A stretch of DNA of 64,000 nt from NCBI GenBank assembly GCA_026122225.1, contig JANEZZ010000401.1, forward strand, positions 550,111 through 614,110, in the 5' to 3' direction. Positions 1 to 12,200 of this stretch are shown one piece after another; within the stretch, counting starts at the first letter, position 1, and each line of letters starts with the position of its first letter. Under the pieces are notes generated by a model that saw only the letters and a program-made list of their open reading frames with translations, did not search any database and was not told the origin of the DNA. The stretch comes from Heloderma charlesbogerti (taxonomy: Eukaryota; Chordata; Lepidosauria; Squamata; Helodermatidae). The translations under genes were made by a program, and so were the position numbers.

Positions 1-420
1 GCACCCTTCTGCATGAAAAGCAAGTGCTGTACCGCTGAGCTGTGGACATGCTGGCTGAACCTACGACACCGTCTTCTACTGTGTCAGACCCCTGCTCCAT
101 CTAGGCCAGTATTGCCTGCTCTGACTGGCAGCAATGGCTCTCTGGGGTCTCGGGTAAAGAGGGGAATCTTTCCAATCACCTACTATCTGAGATCCTTTTG
201 CTGGAGATCGAACCTGGGACCTCACCTCAGGCACTCAGGGCACGTGTGCCATCACTGAACAGTGGGCGGACGCTGCCTGATCGAACGGTGGGGAGGCGCT
301 GCCCAGGCCACGGATCCATCCACCCTGGTATTGTCTACTCTGATTGGCAGGAGCTCTGTAAGATCTCAACCACTTTCTCATCACTGGTGATCCAAGATCT
401 TTTTTAGCTGGGGTGTTGAA
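1..420 (-). repeat. Cluster of partial tRNA-derived SINEs
   Basis: Three broken copies in a row. 1-47 holds a tRNA-like head (reverse of GCTCAGCGGTACAGCACTTG). 66-245 holds the body and B-box complement GATCGAACCTGGGACCTC. 320-420 holds another body (GGTATTGTCTACTCTGATTG). All antisense. Confidence 0.6.
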
Positions 421-904
421 CCCCGAGGGCTGAATTCTATTCTGGAGAACCTCTTTGGGGCTGCATTCCAGTGGTGGGCAGGGCCAAACCACCAAAACTA
501 CCAACATATTGCAGCTTAAGGCTCTCACTGCCAGTAACTAACCCTTAAAGAGGGGCATTTCAACCTTGTAGAATGGGGAGAAAACCCTGCAAAAGCCTGG
601 AAGCCACCAAAAGCCTGGTGGTCAGGGGAAAGGGGGTGGAGTCAGGGGAAGCCTGGAGTACCAGATTAGGAGCCCTGGCAAGATGGATTTGGCCTCCAGA
701 GCTGAGGTTCTCCACCCGTTTTAACCAGAGGCTGAACCTGGAACTTGTGCTCTGCAAGATCCTCTTGTAAGCATGCAGAGCTGTAAGAGATACCATTGGC
801 CCTGCTCACCAGTCCACCTTTAAGGTCGGTTAGGCTGGCAGGAACTAGAGACAGGGTCTCATCAGTACCAGCCCCAATTCTGTGGAATTCCCTTCCCAAG
901 GGAT

Positions 905-1160
905 GTACAGTTTTTTTATTTTTACTTATTATTACATTTATATCCCACTTTTTTCCTCCTTAAGGAACCCAAGGTGGCATACATAATCCTCCTCCTCCTC
1001 TCCATTTTATCCTCACAACAACAACCCTGTGACGCAGATTGGGCTGAGAGTCAGTGACTGGCCCAAAGTCATCCAGTGAGCTTCATGGCTGAGTAGGGAC
1101 TAGAGCCCGGATCTCCCAAGTCCCAGTCCAACACTCTAACCACTACACCACTGGCTCTTG
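905..1160 (-). repeat. L2-tailed tRNA SINE
   Basis: Antisense copy: A/T-rich tail and TATATCCCACTTTTTTCC at the left, GACTGGCCCAAAGTCATCCA in the middle, tRNA head (reverse of CCAGTGGTGTAGTGGTTAGA) at the right. Confidence 0.75.
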
Positions 1161-1284
1161 ACTCTTTCTGTATTTAAAAAAGTCTTTAAAAACCTCTCTC
1201 TTTCAAGTGGCTTTTAACAGATGTGCTTTTACTGGACAAGCTGTCAAACAACTGTTCCTGCTGGCTGCATTGTATTTAAACAGC

Positions 1285-1405
1285 TTCCGCCAACCTGTGC
1301 CCTCCAGATTTTCTGGACTACAACTCTCATCACCCCTAGTAAACATAGTCAGAGGTGATGGGAGCTGTAGTCCAAAAGATCTGGAAGGCACCAGTTTGGG
1401 GGAGG
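1285..1405. repeat. Palindromic MITE (CCAGATnTTnTGGACTACAACTC family)
   Basis: Arms TGGACTACAACTCTCATCAC and GTGATGGGAGCTGTAGTCCA around a short centre. Confidence 0.65.
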
Positions 1406-1884
1406 TTATTTTTAAGTATTGCTGCTTAGGGTTTTTTTTAATTTAAAAGTGTTTAGCATAATGCAATACTGTAATTTGTACATTCACTGCCTTGAGAGAA
1501 CTTTGTTCAGAAAGGCGGACTATAAATATTTATTTTGTTTTAATTTATTTCATTTCTATACTGCCAAATAGCCAAAGCTTTCTTCGGCTATTTCGAAGCT
1601 CTTTTCAATATTTAAAATGAAAAAAATCTAGGCCAGTGCTACTGACTCAGACTTGGAGTGGCTATCTGAAAGTCATTCTCTGACTTGGTACAAAAGGACT
1701 TCTTAAAACTTGGAGATATATGGCATCCCAGAATCATTCTCTGTTACTGAGCAAGTGGTTGTCGCTCTAGAAAACAGGCCACAGTGCAACTAGAACCCAG
1801 GCTTCTGACACTCAAAACAAACCCTGCTTATCGACAAAAGGAAGTGCAGATGTTCTGCGGCTGGGCCCTGAATTAAGCAGGGTG

Positions 1885-2290
1885 GTAATTTCACTTGGAT
1901 TACTGCAATGTATTATGCATGGGCTTGTTTTCCTTTGAAAATGGTCTGGAAACCTCAGCTGACCCAAAATGGGGCAGCAAGTTTGTTAGCAGGGACTGGT
2001 CAATACAATCCTATTATGCCGGTGCTTTGCAATCTGCATTGGCTTCCAGTCTGTTTCCAGGCCATGTGCAAAGTGCAAGTGATTTGGGGACAAGTTACCT
2101 GATGCATCACCTCCTTTCACATATACCTACCCAGACCTATGAGGCCCTTGTCCATGTGTCTCCACCAAATGATCTGCAGTGTGTAGCCACTAGAGAGAGG
2201 CCCTTTTCAGTGGTGGCCCCCCACTGTAGAAGGCCCTCCACAGAAAAGCTTGCCTGGCGCTGACATTGCTGACAGGTGGTATAAGAATGC
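1885..2290 (+). mobile_element. L2 LINE ORF2 C-terminal fragment
   Basis: Shifted frames encode DYCNVLCMG, PVLCNLHWLPVCFQAMCKV and a PFSVVAPH segment, matching the L2 RT C-terminus (DYCN...LHWLPV...VVAP). Confidence 0.75.
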
Positions 2291-2299
2291 CATCTAATC

Positions 2300-3325
2300 C
2301 AGCATCCCATAATGGCCAGCCGTAAGACACTTCCAAGAAGTCCACAGATGTGGCCTGCACTATAATATTACAGCATCAGCAGGTTTATTTTTCGATACCT
2401 TCCCCAACAAATTTACCTCTTTCCTATTTTGACATAATTTTTCTTACACCAGCTTACCGTAGGAGGGGTTGGGGGGGAGAGCTATCAAATGCACAACTGG
2501 AGCAACTCAGCATGATGAAACATTTATGGTATCAAGCCCCACTGCAGCATTTAAGATCCAGCCATGCACATTTTATGTCCCTTTTGCCAACAACGCTTTG
2601 AGCATTCGTCGGGTCTTTAAGAACAGCCAAGGCTAAGAGAATTTGTAAATCATGTTGCATCTGTAATGAAGTGAAACAATCCTGCGCCTGGACATGAAGA
2701 TCATTAAAGGGAAGATTATGTACAGCGAAGATTATTTGGCACAAGGATACGGCACCTCAGATAATAATCTTGTAGGAAAGGAGTCCAAAATGGTTCACTG
2801 GGAAGCCCTCAAAATTGTGCTCACACAGAAATCAATAACCCAGTGCACACAAAATACTTCCCAGCTCCTAACCTTTGTAAGGAGATTGGGAGCATGTGGT
2901 GGACTTACCTACCCCCTCTATTCTGCCCTTTCATGGCCTGTTTTATAACACATTACGCCTGCAAAGCGGCCAACCATGGTTTATGCTACCCAGATTATTT
3001 TTGTAACCATGGCTTTTGCAAACATAAGAGCAGTCCTGCTGGACAGAATAAAAGTCCATCTGGTGGACAACTCTGGGAACTCTGGGGGCCAGTTTAAATG
3101 TCCAGGAACACCCATGGGCTGCACCCCCACATTTCATTGGCAGCAGCATCAAAACGAAAGGCTAAATTAGGCCTTTGGCTGTTGCGGTTTGCCACTGAAA
3201 TTCAGAAGCCAATTGCTGCCTGTTTTGCCACTGTGGCTACCACCACAGCAGCAAATTCGGTAGCGGGGGCCACACTTAAGGCCAGGGGGACCACATCTAG
3301 AGGCACATCAAGTTATACATTAGGC
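2300..3325. other. Unassigned sequence
   Basis: No gene, RNA or recognisable repeat seen on either strand. Confidence 0.4.
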
Positions 3326-3329
3326 ACGG

Positions 3330-3520
3330 CATGGAGAGTTCTACAGCCCAATGGGTCAATGAAGCTGAATGATGGCAGGCAAACGAAAGTAATTCTTCAC
3401 ACAGCACGAGTTAAAGTAAGGAATTCACTAACCATTTGGGCAGTTTTACAAGAGGATTAGACAAATACAAGGAGGAGAAGGCAATCCATGGCTACTCATG
3501 ATGGGTATATATTACCATGC
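3330..3520 (+). mobile_element. CR1 LINE 3' fragment
   Basis: TTCTTCACACAGCACGAGTT, AGAGGATTAGACAAATACA and GGCTACTCATGATGG match the CR1 3' order seen at 4.8-5.2 kb. It runs into half of a palindromic repeat. Confidence 0.65.
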
Positions 3521-3939
3521 TGGCTGGGAATGATGGGAGTTGGACTCCAACACATCAGGAGGGCATCAGGCTGGGGAAGGCTGCACAGTAGCATCACACA
3601 ACAGTTAACACACATGGGGTTGGGGGGGGTTGCACAGGAGAGATTACAAGAACTTGCAGCGCATTCCTAAACTCCTAAAGACAGTTAGAGATCAACAACG
3701 TTACAGCTGCACCAGCCAATATGTGCGATGGTGCTTGGTTCTGAATGTTCCCTTGTAGCATTTCTGTTCTTTTCTTACAGCCAGGACTGGAATAATATTT
3801 GGAATTTCTAGGAGCTGGGGTGGAAGCCAAATTTCAAATTCTTGAGTGCCGACAATAAATTTGCAAGCATTTTTTTTTTGAGGCCATGTTCTGGTCGATT
3901 GGGGCGGGGGGGCATTTCCCAATGGTGTAACCAAGTCAC

Positions 3940-4420
3940 CTGTAGTTTTAGAGGGGCCTAGAGATCCACAGTGCTCTATTTAGGTTCATTATAAGGGCAA
4001 TTTCCTTGCTAGTGGGCCTCTGAGCATGTGAGATGAGTCAAAGGTCGATATCGTGGCCTCAGCAAATTCCATGCTAACGAAGGCTAGTATCTTATCAGGG
4101 CCTAGGATGTGCCTGAGAAGTTAGGCTCTGTTTATGCCGAGTTACAGGTGGCTGTGCTGGGAAAGTTCTGACCGTTTTCCCTCTGCACAAGTACCCTTGG
4201 CTTAGGCTGGGAAAGTTGCAAATGAACGCTAATTAACGCTTGCTTCTGTCATGCTGCCTCACTGCTGACATGTATAGTATAAAACCCATTTTACCCCATG
4301 GCTCTAGGTTCAGAGAAGCTGCCTGATCCAACCATTGGGCACACCTGTGCGCTGCAAGTACTCAATAAAGTATCCTTGTAAGCAAACCTGGATCTGGCTT
4401 AGCCTTATCTCAGCACCTCC
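3940..4420 (+). mobile_element. Probable solo LTR of an endogenous retrovirus or LTR element
   Basis: Reads like a U3-R-U5: a TATA-type box GTATAGTATAAAACCC at about 4,271, a leader GCCTGATCCAACCATTGGGC, a poly(A) signal in CTCAATAAAGTATCCTTGT at about 4,362, and U5-like sequence after it. No coding sequence or second LTR is seen nearby. Edges are approximate because no clear target-site duplication was found. Confidence 0.45.
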
Positions 4421-4799
4421 AAACCTTAGCAGCCCATGGCCGGGGAATAGTCATGAGCATGGCTTCATACGCTCTGCATTAGAAAGTAATCAAAACTGTG
4501 CACCTGTGGTGTCCATACTCTACAACCTGCATAAATTACCGAAAACTATGGAAAGGGCTGCAAAACTACTGGTGTCATCTAAGTCCCAGGTCAACCATCA
4601 GTGTAAACCTGAGCCAGCTTGTCCCATTCCAAATTTCACCAAGCTTTGTCTGTGTATTTTCAAGCATATCATGGCAGATAAGGACTAGAAACATGCTTTT
4701 TTTTTTTTAGCAACTCTGGCAGGAACTAACTAATACATAGAGAGAAAAGGTGAGTGAGGATAAACATGAGAGAGCTGTGTAAATGATATACGGGATGGA

Positions 4800-4961
4800 G
4801 AAAGTGGAGAGGGAGGCATTTTTCTCCCTCTCTCATAATGGGGTCTGGGGTCATCCCATGAACCTGATGGGTGGGAGATTCAGGGCAGATAAAAGGGAGG
4901 ACTTCTTCACATAGTGCAGAGTTAAACTATGGAACTCACTTCTATAAGATTGGATAATAAG

Positions 4962-5005
<44 letters not shown>

Positions 5006-5285
5006 CTATAAGATCCAATTGGATGGCTTTAAAAGGGGGTTGGACAAATTCCTGAAAGATAAGGCTATTAATGGCTACTAGTCCTGATGGCCATATGCTA
5101 CCTCCAGCACCAGAGGCAGTGAGCCTATGTGCACCAGTTGCTGGGGAACATGGGCGGGAGGGTGCTGTTGCACTCATCTCCTGCTTGTGGGTTCCTGGTC
5201 GACAGCTGGTTGGCCACTGTGTGAACAGAATGCTGGACTAGATGGACCTGTGGTCTGATCCAGCAGAACTCTTATTATGTTCGTT
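4800..5285 (+). mobile_element. CR1 LINE 3' end, with (ATCT)n
   Basis: Sense-strand CR1 3' region: GGGGTCATCCCATGAACCTG, TTAAACTATGGAACTCACTT, then GGCCACTGTGTGAACAGAAT and TTATGTTCGTTCATTC tail. An (ATCT)10 microsatellite at 4,965-5,004 interrupts it. Confidence 0.8.
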
Positions 5286-5770
5286 CATTCTCCCATCCAT
5301 CCATCCATCTATCAATCTATCAAATGTTAAGCCCAGCTATACCTTTAAGACTAACAGAAATGAATTTACTGAAAGAACCCGAGCTTTCTCCAAAGGCAGT
5401 AATTTCAGCTAATTTTAAAAGGGGCATCTGGACTCATATGTCCTTGTGTACTTCACTGGCAGAGTCCTTCAGGATGCAAATTCTGTGTCTGCTGCCATTT
5501 TCATGAGCACTTGGACAAAGGAATAAAACGAAGTAATGGAGTGCACACCCTGGCCATGCTTGTTTTCAAACTCTCTGTCTCTCTCTCTCTAATCATGAGG
5601 GCTAGCAACTTTGTCTTTTTTTAACGAAAGAATGAAGTAAAGAGTCTAAAGATTTCTGACTGTTTATATATGCACACTGAGAAACTACCCAGTCCCATAC
5701 ACGAGGTCTGCCTTTTCCCACACTGGCAATGTAATAATTGAACTAAAAAGATTCAGCAGTACTTAAAAGC

Positions 5771-6005
5771 CAATGACTGGGTTCACACAACACGACAGCC
5801 CAGAGTGTGGGTTAGCGTGGTTTGTTGTTGAATCATGAATTGTTGTGTTGTGTGAACCCAACCACAAACCCATGGGTTCTCTTTGTGGGTTGTTCATGGT
5901 TAACAAACCATGGTTTGTTAGCATGGCTGGGTTCACACAACACGACAACCCACGATTCAACAACCCACACTCATCTCACACTCTCAATTGTCGTGTTGCG
6001 TGAAC
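5771..6005. repeat. Palindromic element of the GGGTTCACACAACACG family, copy 1
   Basis: Several inverted units: GGGTTCACACAACACGACAG, TTGTGTTGTGTGAACCCAAC and an inner palindrome TTAACAAACCATGGTTTGTTA. It ends about 80 bp from WDR18 exon 7. Confidence 0.6.
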
Positions 6006-6088
6006 AACCTCAAGAAGTTTTTCTCCTTCCTCGTGAATCCCATGCTCAGGACCCTCAAGGGTGTAATGCCTCCCCACTCCACACACAC

Positions 6089-6213
6089 CTTTGTAATTCA
6101 CAGTGCGCAGACATTGTTTGCTCTGGATGTCCCACAGCCGAACGGTTTCGTCATGTGAGCCGGACAACAGCAGGCTTCCGTCTGTCGAAATGGAAAGGCA
6201 GGTCACCTGGTTC
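6089..6213 (-). CDS. WDR18: WDR18 exon 7 (residues 278-319)
   Basis: The acceptor is CCCAG|GAACCA and the donor AAAG|GTGTGT; 125 nt. It encodes [27 protein letters not shown] and [10 protein letters not shown]. It is the best-conserved WD repeat in the window and ends one base into a glycine codon, as in the family. The next exon was not identified in 1-6,088. Confidence 0.95.
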
Positions 6214-9200
6214 CTGGGGTGGGGGAGGGGAGTAAGAAAGGGCCTTTGCTTAAAAAACTGAAGCCTATACCATCAGTGGTGCCATTAGGACAGGACTTTG
6301 GGGCAGACGTCCAAGGCCTCATATAGAGGTATGAGAAGGAGGGTCCCTGACACATCAGGGCCAGATCACAATTTTGAAGTGAAGGGCCTTTGCTCAAAGG
6401 ACTGAAGCTTATGCTATCAGCGGTGCCGTTAGGACAGGACTTTGGGGCAGACGTCCAAGGCCCCACATAGCAGTATGAGGAGGGTCTCCTGACATGTCAG
6501 GGCCAGATTACCACAATTTTGAAGTGAAGTAATACATATTACCATCTAAAGAGCTGGTCCAGTTGCCCCGTAAGACCATTAAATCCAGAATCTAAAACTA
6601 CGTAACTTGTAACCACCGGATTGTCACTATGAAGGCCACAATGGAGGGAACGTAGGACATGGAAATGGCTGAGACGGTGCTCAGGACATGTGGAATTTGG
6701 AACATGCCCCTCCTTGCCAAAGCTCTTTTAATCCCTCAGGGGAAACGGCCATAGAGGAACATCCCTTGCTCCACCTCACCGGCCCCCAGCCAGCTCTGCC
6801 CATGGAACCTCTCAGTGACCAACCAAAAAGATTCCGTGTCCTCCTCACTGCTTCGAAGCTGACAATATTCCATCAGGCCCATTGTTCTACTTTAGCCAAC
6901 AGGGAACAGAGCCCTGTTCTGGATCCGCCAGACTGCCCACACACTGATGCGATTCAGGAACTGGGGCCGAGCTGGCGCACCTACATGGCAGGGCGTGGGA
7001 TGGGGGGAGCAACACTGGTCCAAGACAAGCAGCCAAAAGAGACGTGCGGACGGCACTCACCTGTGTCCTTTGAAGACCTTCCCATTCTCCTGCTCCGACT
7101 GGAAGCCCCTTTCCCTCTGCACAGGCTACGAAGAAGTGGGGAGAGAGTTAAAGGCTGCGTTTTAACGCACAGTTTAATCCTGAGAAAGAAAAGTGGGCAG
7201 ACAAGACCTCACAAGCTGCCTCATACCGTGACAGATGATTTGTCCACAGGAAGCTGCCTCATACGGAGCCAGACCACTGGTCCCTTCAGCCCAGCGCTGT
7301 CTATTCCAGGGGTCAGCAGACTGAAGGGGTCTATTTTGCTTTTTTATTGCAGCCTCGAGAGCCACCAACCGGAGCCTGTGATACTGAATTATATATGTAT
7401 TTTAATAGTGGCTTTCAGTATTTTTGCATGTAAACCAAGACTTTCGTTCTAGAGACTGGCCAGAGCCTCAAACACAGGCATGGTCTAAGCTGGCTTTGGG
7501 GCTGACTCCACTGAGAACGTGGGAGCTTAGCGCATATTTGAGACATTAAGAGCACAATGCTATGCAGGTTAGACAGAAAAATGTCCTACAACTCCCAGCA
7601 TTCCCCAGCCAGAATGGTTGGCTGGGGAATTCTGGGAGTTGTAGGACTTCTTTCTGTCTAAACATGCATAGCATTGTGCCTTACATTTTATTGTGGTGCA
7701 TGTCATTTCTATATTTGCTACTTGTCCTGAATCTTAGGAGTGAGAAGACTTGCATAAAAAGTAGTGCTTCTTGTTATGCTCAAGAGTTTTGCCACCCACC
7801 ACCCACCCACGCACCAAAAAACTATTTTTATGCCCCTGCTAAGCTTAGTGAGTGATATACAGGGCAGGACCTACCCAGGAGCAGAGGTCAACCTGGAAGA
7901 TGGAACCATCCATGCCGCCACAGAACATGTGATACTCAGTGAGGTCGAGGGTCACCGACATGATGCCCACATCGAAGACAACAGAGAGGAGCAGATTGCC
8001 GGAGGAGATTTCCCAGAGCTAGGAAAGGAGCGGAGCAAGGTTTGATGGGCAGACATACAAAGCTAGGCCTGAAACCAATCCACGGACTCCAGAGCATCGC
8101 ACAACTGACTGACAACACAGTGTTGGACTACAACTCCCAGCATACTCAGACACTGTGCTGTTGGGGATGTTGGGAGGTATAGTCCAACATATCTGGAAGG
8201 AACCAGGTTGGGGAAGGCTGTGCTAATATAACCCAGGAATGTTTTCTTTTCAATGATATGTTTAATGCTCCGTTTTGAAATCACTTTTTCCCATGCTTTA
8301 GCTGCTTGGATATTTATTTCTTCTTATAACATTTTAAATAATTAAGGTGCTGCTTCTATGCCAGACCTCTTGCACAGAGCTCAGAGCTGCATCCATGGTT
8401 GGCTCTCTCCCTCCCCCTCCCTGCTATTGACTGGTCTTACCTGACCGGATTGCTGGGCGGACAAAAGTTAGGCTGGAAGACAGCACGGCTGGGCCAGGTT
8501 CACACCAGTGGGCTTGATGGCTGACTGAAGATTTGAACCCAGGTCTCCCTGCTCCTAGTCTGACATTCTAATCGCTACATTACAAACCAGCTGCCTCAGC
8601 GATGGCATTATGGGGCAGGGAAGCTTCAGCACAAGTGACTGCCCCTCAGCCTTACCCCTACCTCAATTGAAATATGGAGATAAACGCTGGCCTACCTTGC
8701 AAGTGTCACAAAGGTTACATATACATTGTATATTACATATATGATACATATATGAATGAGTGTTTTAAGCACTCGGGAGGCACACACACATTTTAAACGT
8801 AGAAAGGCACAAGTGGGAAGCACAACAACTCGTTGCAGTGTGTTCACGTTCCAGCCACGCTGTTCCATTCCTGCCCCATTCCTCCCCACTCCAACCGCCA
8901 GCCAACATTCCATGCCCACCGAGCACGCTCAGTCCTCACTGGCCCGTGCTTTTTTCCTAAAGATATTTTGGGCCATCTGCGCTGACCATCACTTGCACTC
9001 TTACCTTCGCCGTTTGGTCTAGGGAGGCTGTGGCGGCTCGTGCCATGGGGCCGCCGATGCCGCAGCAGAGGTCTGTGATGGGAAGGCTGTGTCGCGACCA
9101 CACGTGACGGGGCTCGGGGCTTTGGATGTGCTCCACCTGTAGTACACTGAGAAAGGAACAGCCCTTAACACACAGCACGTGGGAAAGAGGTGTCTGTTAT

Positions 9201-12200
9201 TAAGAGTCGAGGTTACAGGAATGGACTTACAAGGTTTGGGCTATCAAGTTGCACTTCCTAGACCCAAGGTAAAAAAACAGAGACACATGAATAAAGGTGA
9301 TAAGGAAAATGGGACATTCTACCTCCTCATCCACCCAAAACACACTGGCCCCTTAGAGCAATAATGCTCAAACATCAGGCCCAGGAATACTAGTAGAAAT
9401 AAAGTAACTAAGGGTGCAATCCTATGTATGCTTAGATGCAAAAGTTCTGCACCTCCCAGCACTCCCCAGCCAGCCATGCTGTCTGGGGAATACTGGGAGT
9501 TGTAGGACTTTTTGTCATCTAAACATGCACAGGATTGTGCTCTAAATAACCAAGGGCTCCTGAGCACAAAGAACCCCACCCAAAGAGGAGGCTCCCCAGA
9601 GCATCTGTATCTTCATTTCAATGAATTCTGTAGCCTCTTTTTCCTACTGCCCCAGTTTCCACTCCCCATTGTTAAGTATTCCTAACCCAAGGCCTGGAAC
9701 CTCCTTGCGGGTACATTCCCTGTTTTTCATGTCATAAGAAGCTGCCTTATACTGAGTCAGACCACTGGTCCTTCTAGCCCTATGTTGCTGACACCAACTG
9801 GCAGCAGCCCTCCAGAATTTCAGGCAGGAGCTTTTCCTAGCCCTGTTTGGAGATGCCAAGAGATTGAACCTGGGACCACGCAAAGGAAGTACTCTACCAC
9901 CAAGCCATGGCCCTACTGGTCCAGGAACAGTGTCAATCAAGAAGGGCTTGACGCAGAGATCTGCCAGTGTCCAAGCAAACACAGCCCTCCTTGACAAGTA
10001 ACCTGCTAATCTTGCTCACATGTAAGATGTCTCGCTCCAGCTCAGAAGCAGGTAGACATCCAAACTCAGTAACTGGGTTTGCACAACACGCTAACCCACA
10101 CTCAGTGGTTGAGTGTGGGCTGGTGTTGAACCATGGGGTGTTTGTTGAACCAGGGTTAGTGTGTTGTCTGAACCCAGGACATTTTCTGCAGGATGGCTTG
10201 TCAACCATGCAGCATAGCTTACTTTTCTCAAACAAGCCACCCTGAGAACCCATGGTTTGTTTTTGGGTTGTTCAGGGTGGCTAACAAGCCACCCTGTGGA
10301 AAATGTCCTGGTTTACATGCTGACCCACAGTTCAACAAACAACCCATGGTTCAACACCAACCCACACTCAACCACTGAGTATAGGTTAGTGTGTTGTGTG
10401 AACAGGCCCAGTTTGTCTCACACTGCCATTTGCTGCTCCTGACGCCGCAAGATTCAGCACATCCTTGGGTGAGGGTGATTAAATTATGGGCAGAGGCTGT
10501 GGCCACATCCGCCCCCTGGAACCTGAAGCAACCCTTGAGCTTCCTGCCCCCACAACCCCAGTCAAGGCAATTAAGGAACAGTGCATTCCTGACAAACCAC
10601 CGCCTGCCCAGAGGTCAGGGATGTGTTCGCATCTCTGTGCCAACTGCAGGACACCTTTGAGGCAGAGGGAGGGGAAACGGAATAGGCTGGAAGGCACTTT
10701 CTGCACAACACGTGGACAAAAGGTCAGTCAGCTTCCATTGCATAACTTTCCTTTGAAGGGGAGGTTGAGGCGCTTCCAAGCCTGATTTGACTGGAGGGGG
10801 CTGTTTAATGACAAAGGAGATGGAAAGACCTGACATCACTAATTCCCATTCTTTCATGCTGTGAAAAACAAATGTATTTAAATTAAAGGCTTCTGGGAGG
10901 AAGGGGCTGCAGACCGTGTTCCTGGATGAGTCACCGCTCTAACCTCACCTCCTTCCAATCAGTCTCTGCTGGCATGGGCCATTTGACTTAAATCCCTGCG
11001 GGATCAATCCAATCAGCCTCCAACACAGAGAAGAATTGCTTGCTGCATCTCTGCACTGAGTTGCAGCTCTCTGGAATTGCCTCCAGGCAATCAGGTAAGG
11101 GAGTTTCACAAAAGGAGGTTTAATTTAGGCCAAACAGATGCCTCCCTGAAACTGACCAGCAGGGTGGGAAACAGACTGCCTTCCCTTGTGGTTTGTTCCA
11201 ATTTTCTGGTTACTGGGAGGTAGGCTGCCTTGGAACACAGGGCTTCCACGTAGCTAGTATGGCTGTTAGCTGCTTTATGCGTGGGTGGATTTTCCCACCC
11301 AAGTGGATGTTTTCTAAAGGTTTTTTGTACTTCTGCAAATTTTGGGGTTCCCCTGAAGCCTCCCAATACTTCCCTCTTCCATGTGGATGGTGCCATTATG
11401 ACTGCATAAGGATCCACACTTGGAGAATAAGTTTTCTGTTAGGCTACTGTTCTCCTCTACAAGAGACCTGCGGGATAAATTCCCAAGAGTCCGGCTAGCC
11501 CAGGAACCTGCTTGCCACAGTGGCCAACCAGGAAGTCCACATCTGGGACACAAATGCCACCCCCCCTCTTCCTCTGTCGCTCCTATGCAACTGGTAATTC
11601 AGGGGCAGACTGCCTGTGAAACCAGAGCCATCAAGCAGCCAATGCTGCTATCACCCTGTCCCAATGCACATCCAGGAAGAGGCATTCAGAGGTGTCGCAG
11701 GAGCCACCTTTACAGCAGGAGCTATGAAACCGAGGGTGGCTGCCACCTCACACCCTACATAGCTGAAAGTACAGGCTGCCAGGAAGAGGCTGTCATCCTG
11801 CTTGCTAGAATGGATGGCTTTCCAGAACTGCATTCCCTCGGGCCTCTGTGAAGTCTTTGCTCTACAGGACAGAACATCCCTGGCAGAACCGCCTGGAGCA
11901 GAGCAGTCTCTTTCTGGAGAAGGGAACTCATCTCTTCAAACAGATAGCCACCAGCTCTTTATCCTGGTTGGGGGCAAAAATAAGCAGTTGAGGGCAGAGC
12001 AGCGAGTCCCCGCCTAGAGCAGCAAGTGAATACCCTGTGCTCCTGAACAATTCCACACAGGTTTTGCTCATCAGCTGAACTACCTCCCCCCACCGTCTGA
12101 CACAAAATACTGGAGACCCAGGCAGAAAGCATCCCCTCTATTTCCGATGTTTGGGCTGTGCGTGGCGCTGCTTACGTAGCCAGAATGGCCCTACCCAGTT

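Noticed and set aside
3098..3460. 120-codon plus-strand ORF
   Set aside because: It ends in CR1 3' UTR sequence and has no recognisable domain.
6688..7452. 254-codon plus-strand ORF
   Set aside because: It overlaps WDR18 exon 6 antisense and SINE sequence; no motif and no conservation expected.
1..10000. tRNA genes suggested by A- and B-box sequences
   Set aside because: These are SINE heads with SINE bodies and tails; none folds as an intact isolated tRNA gene.
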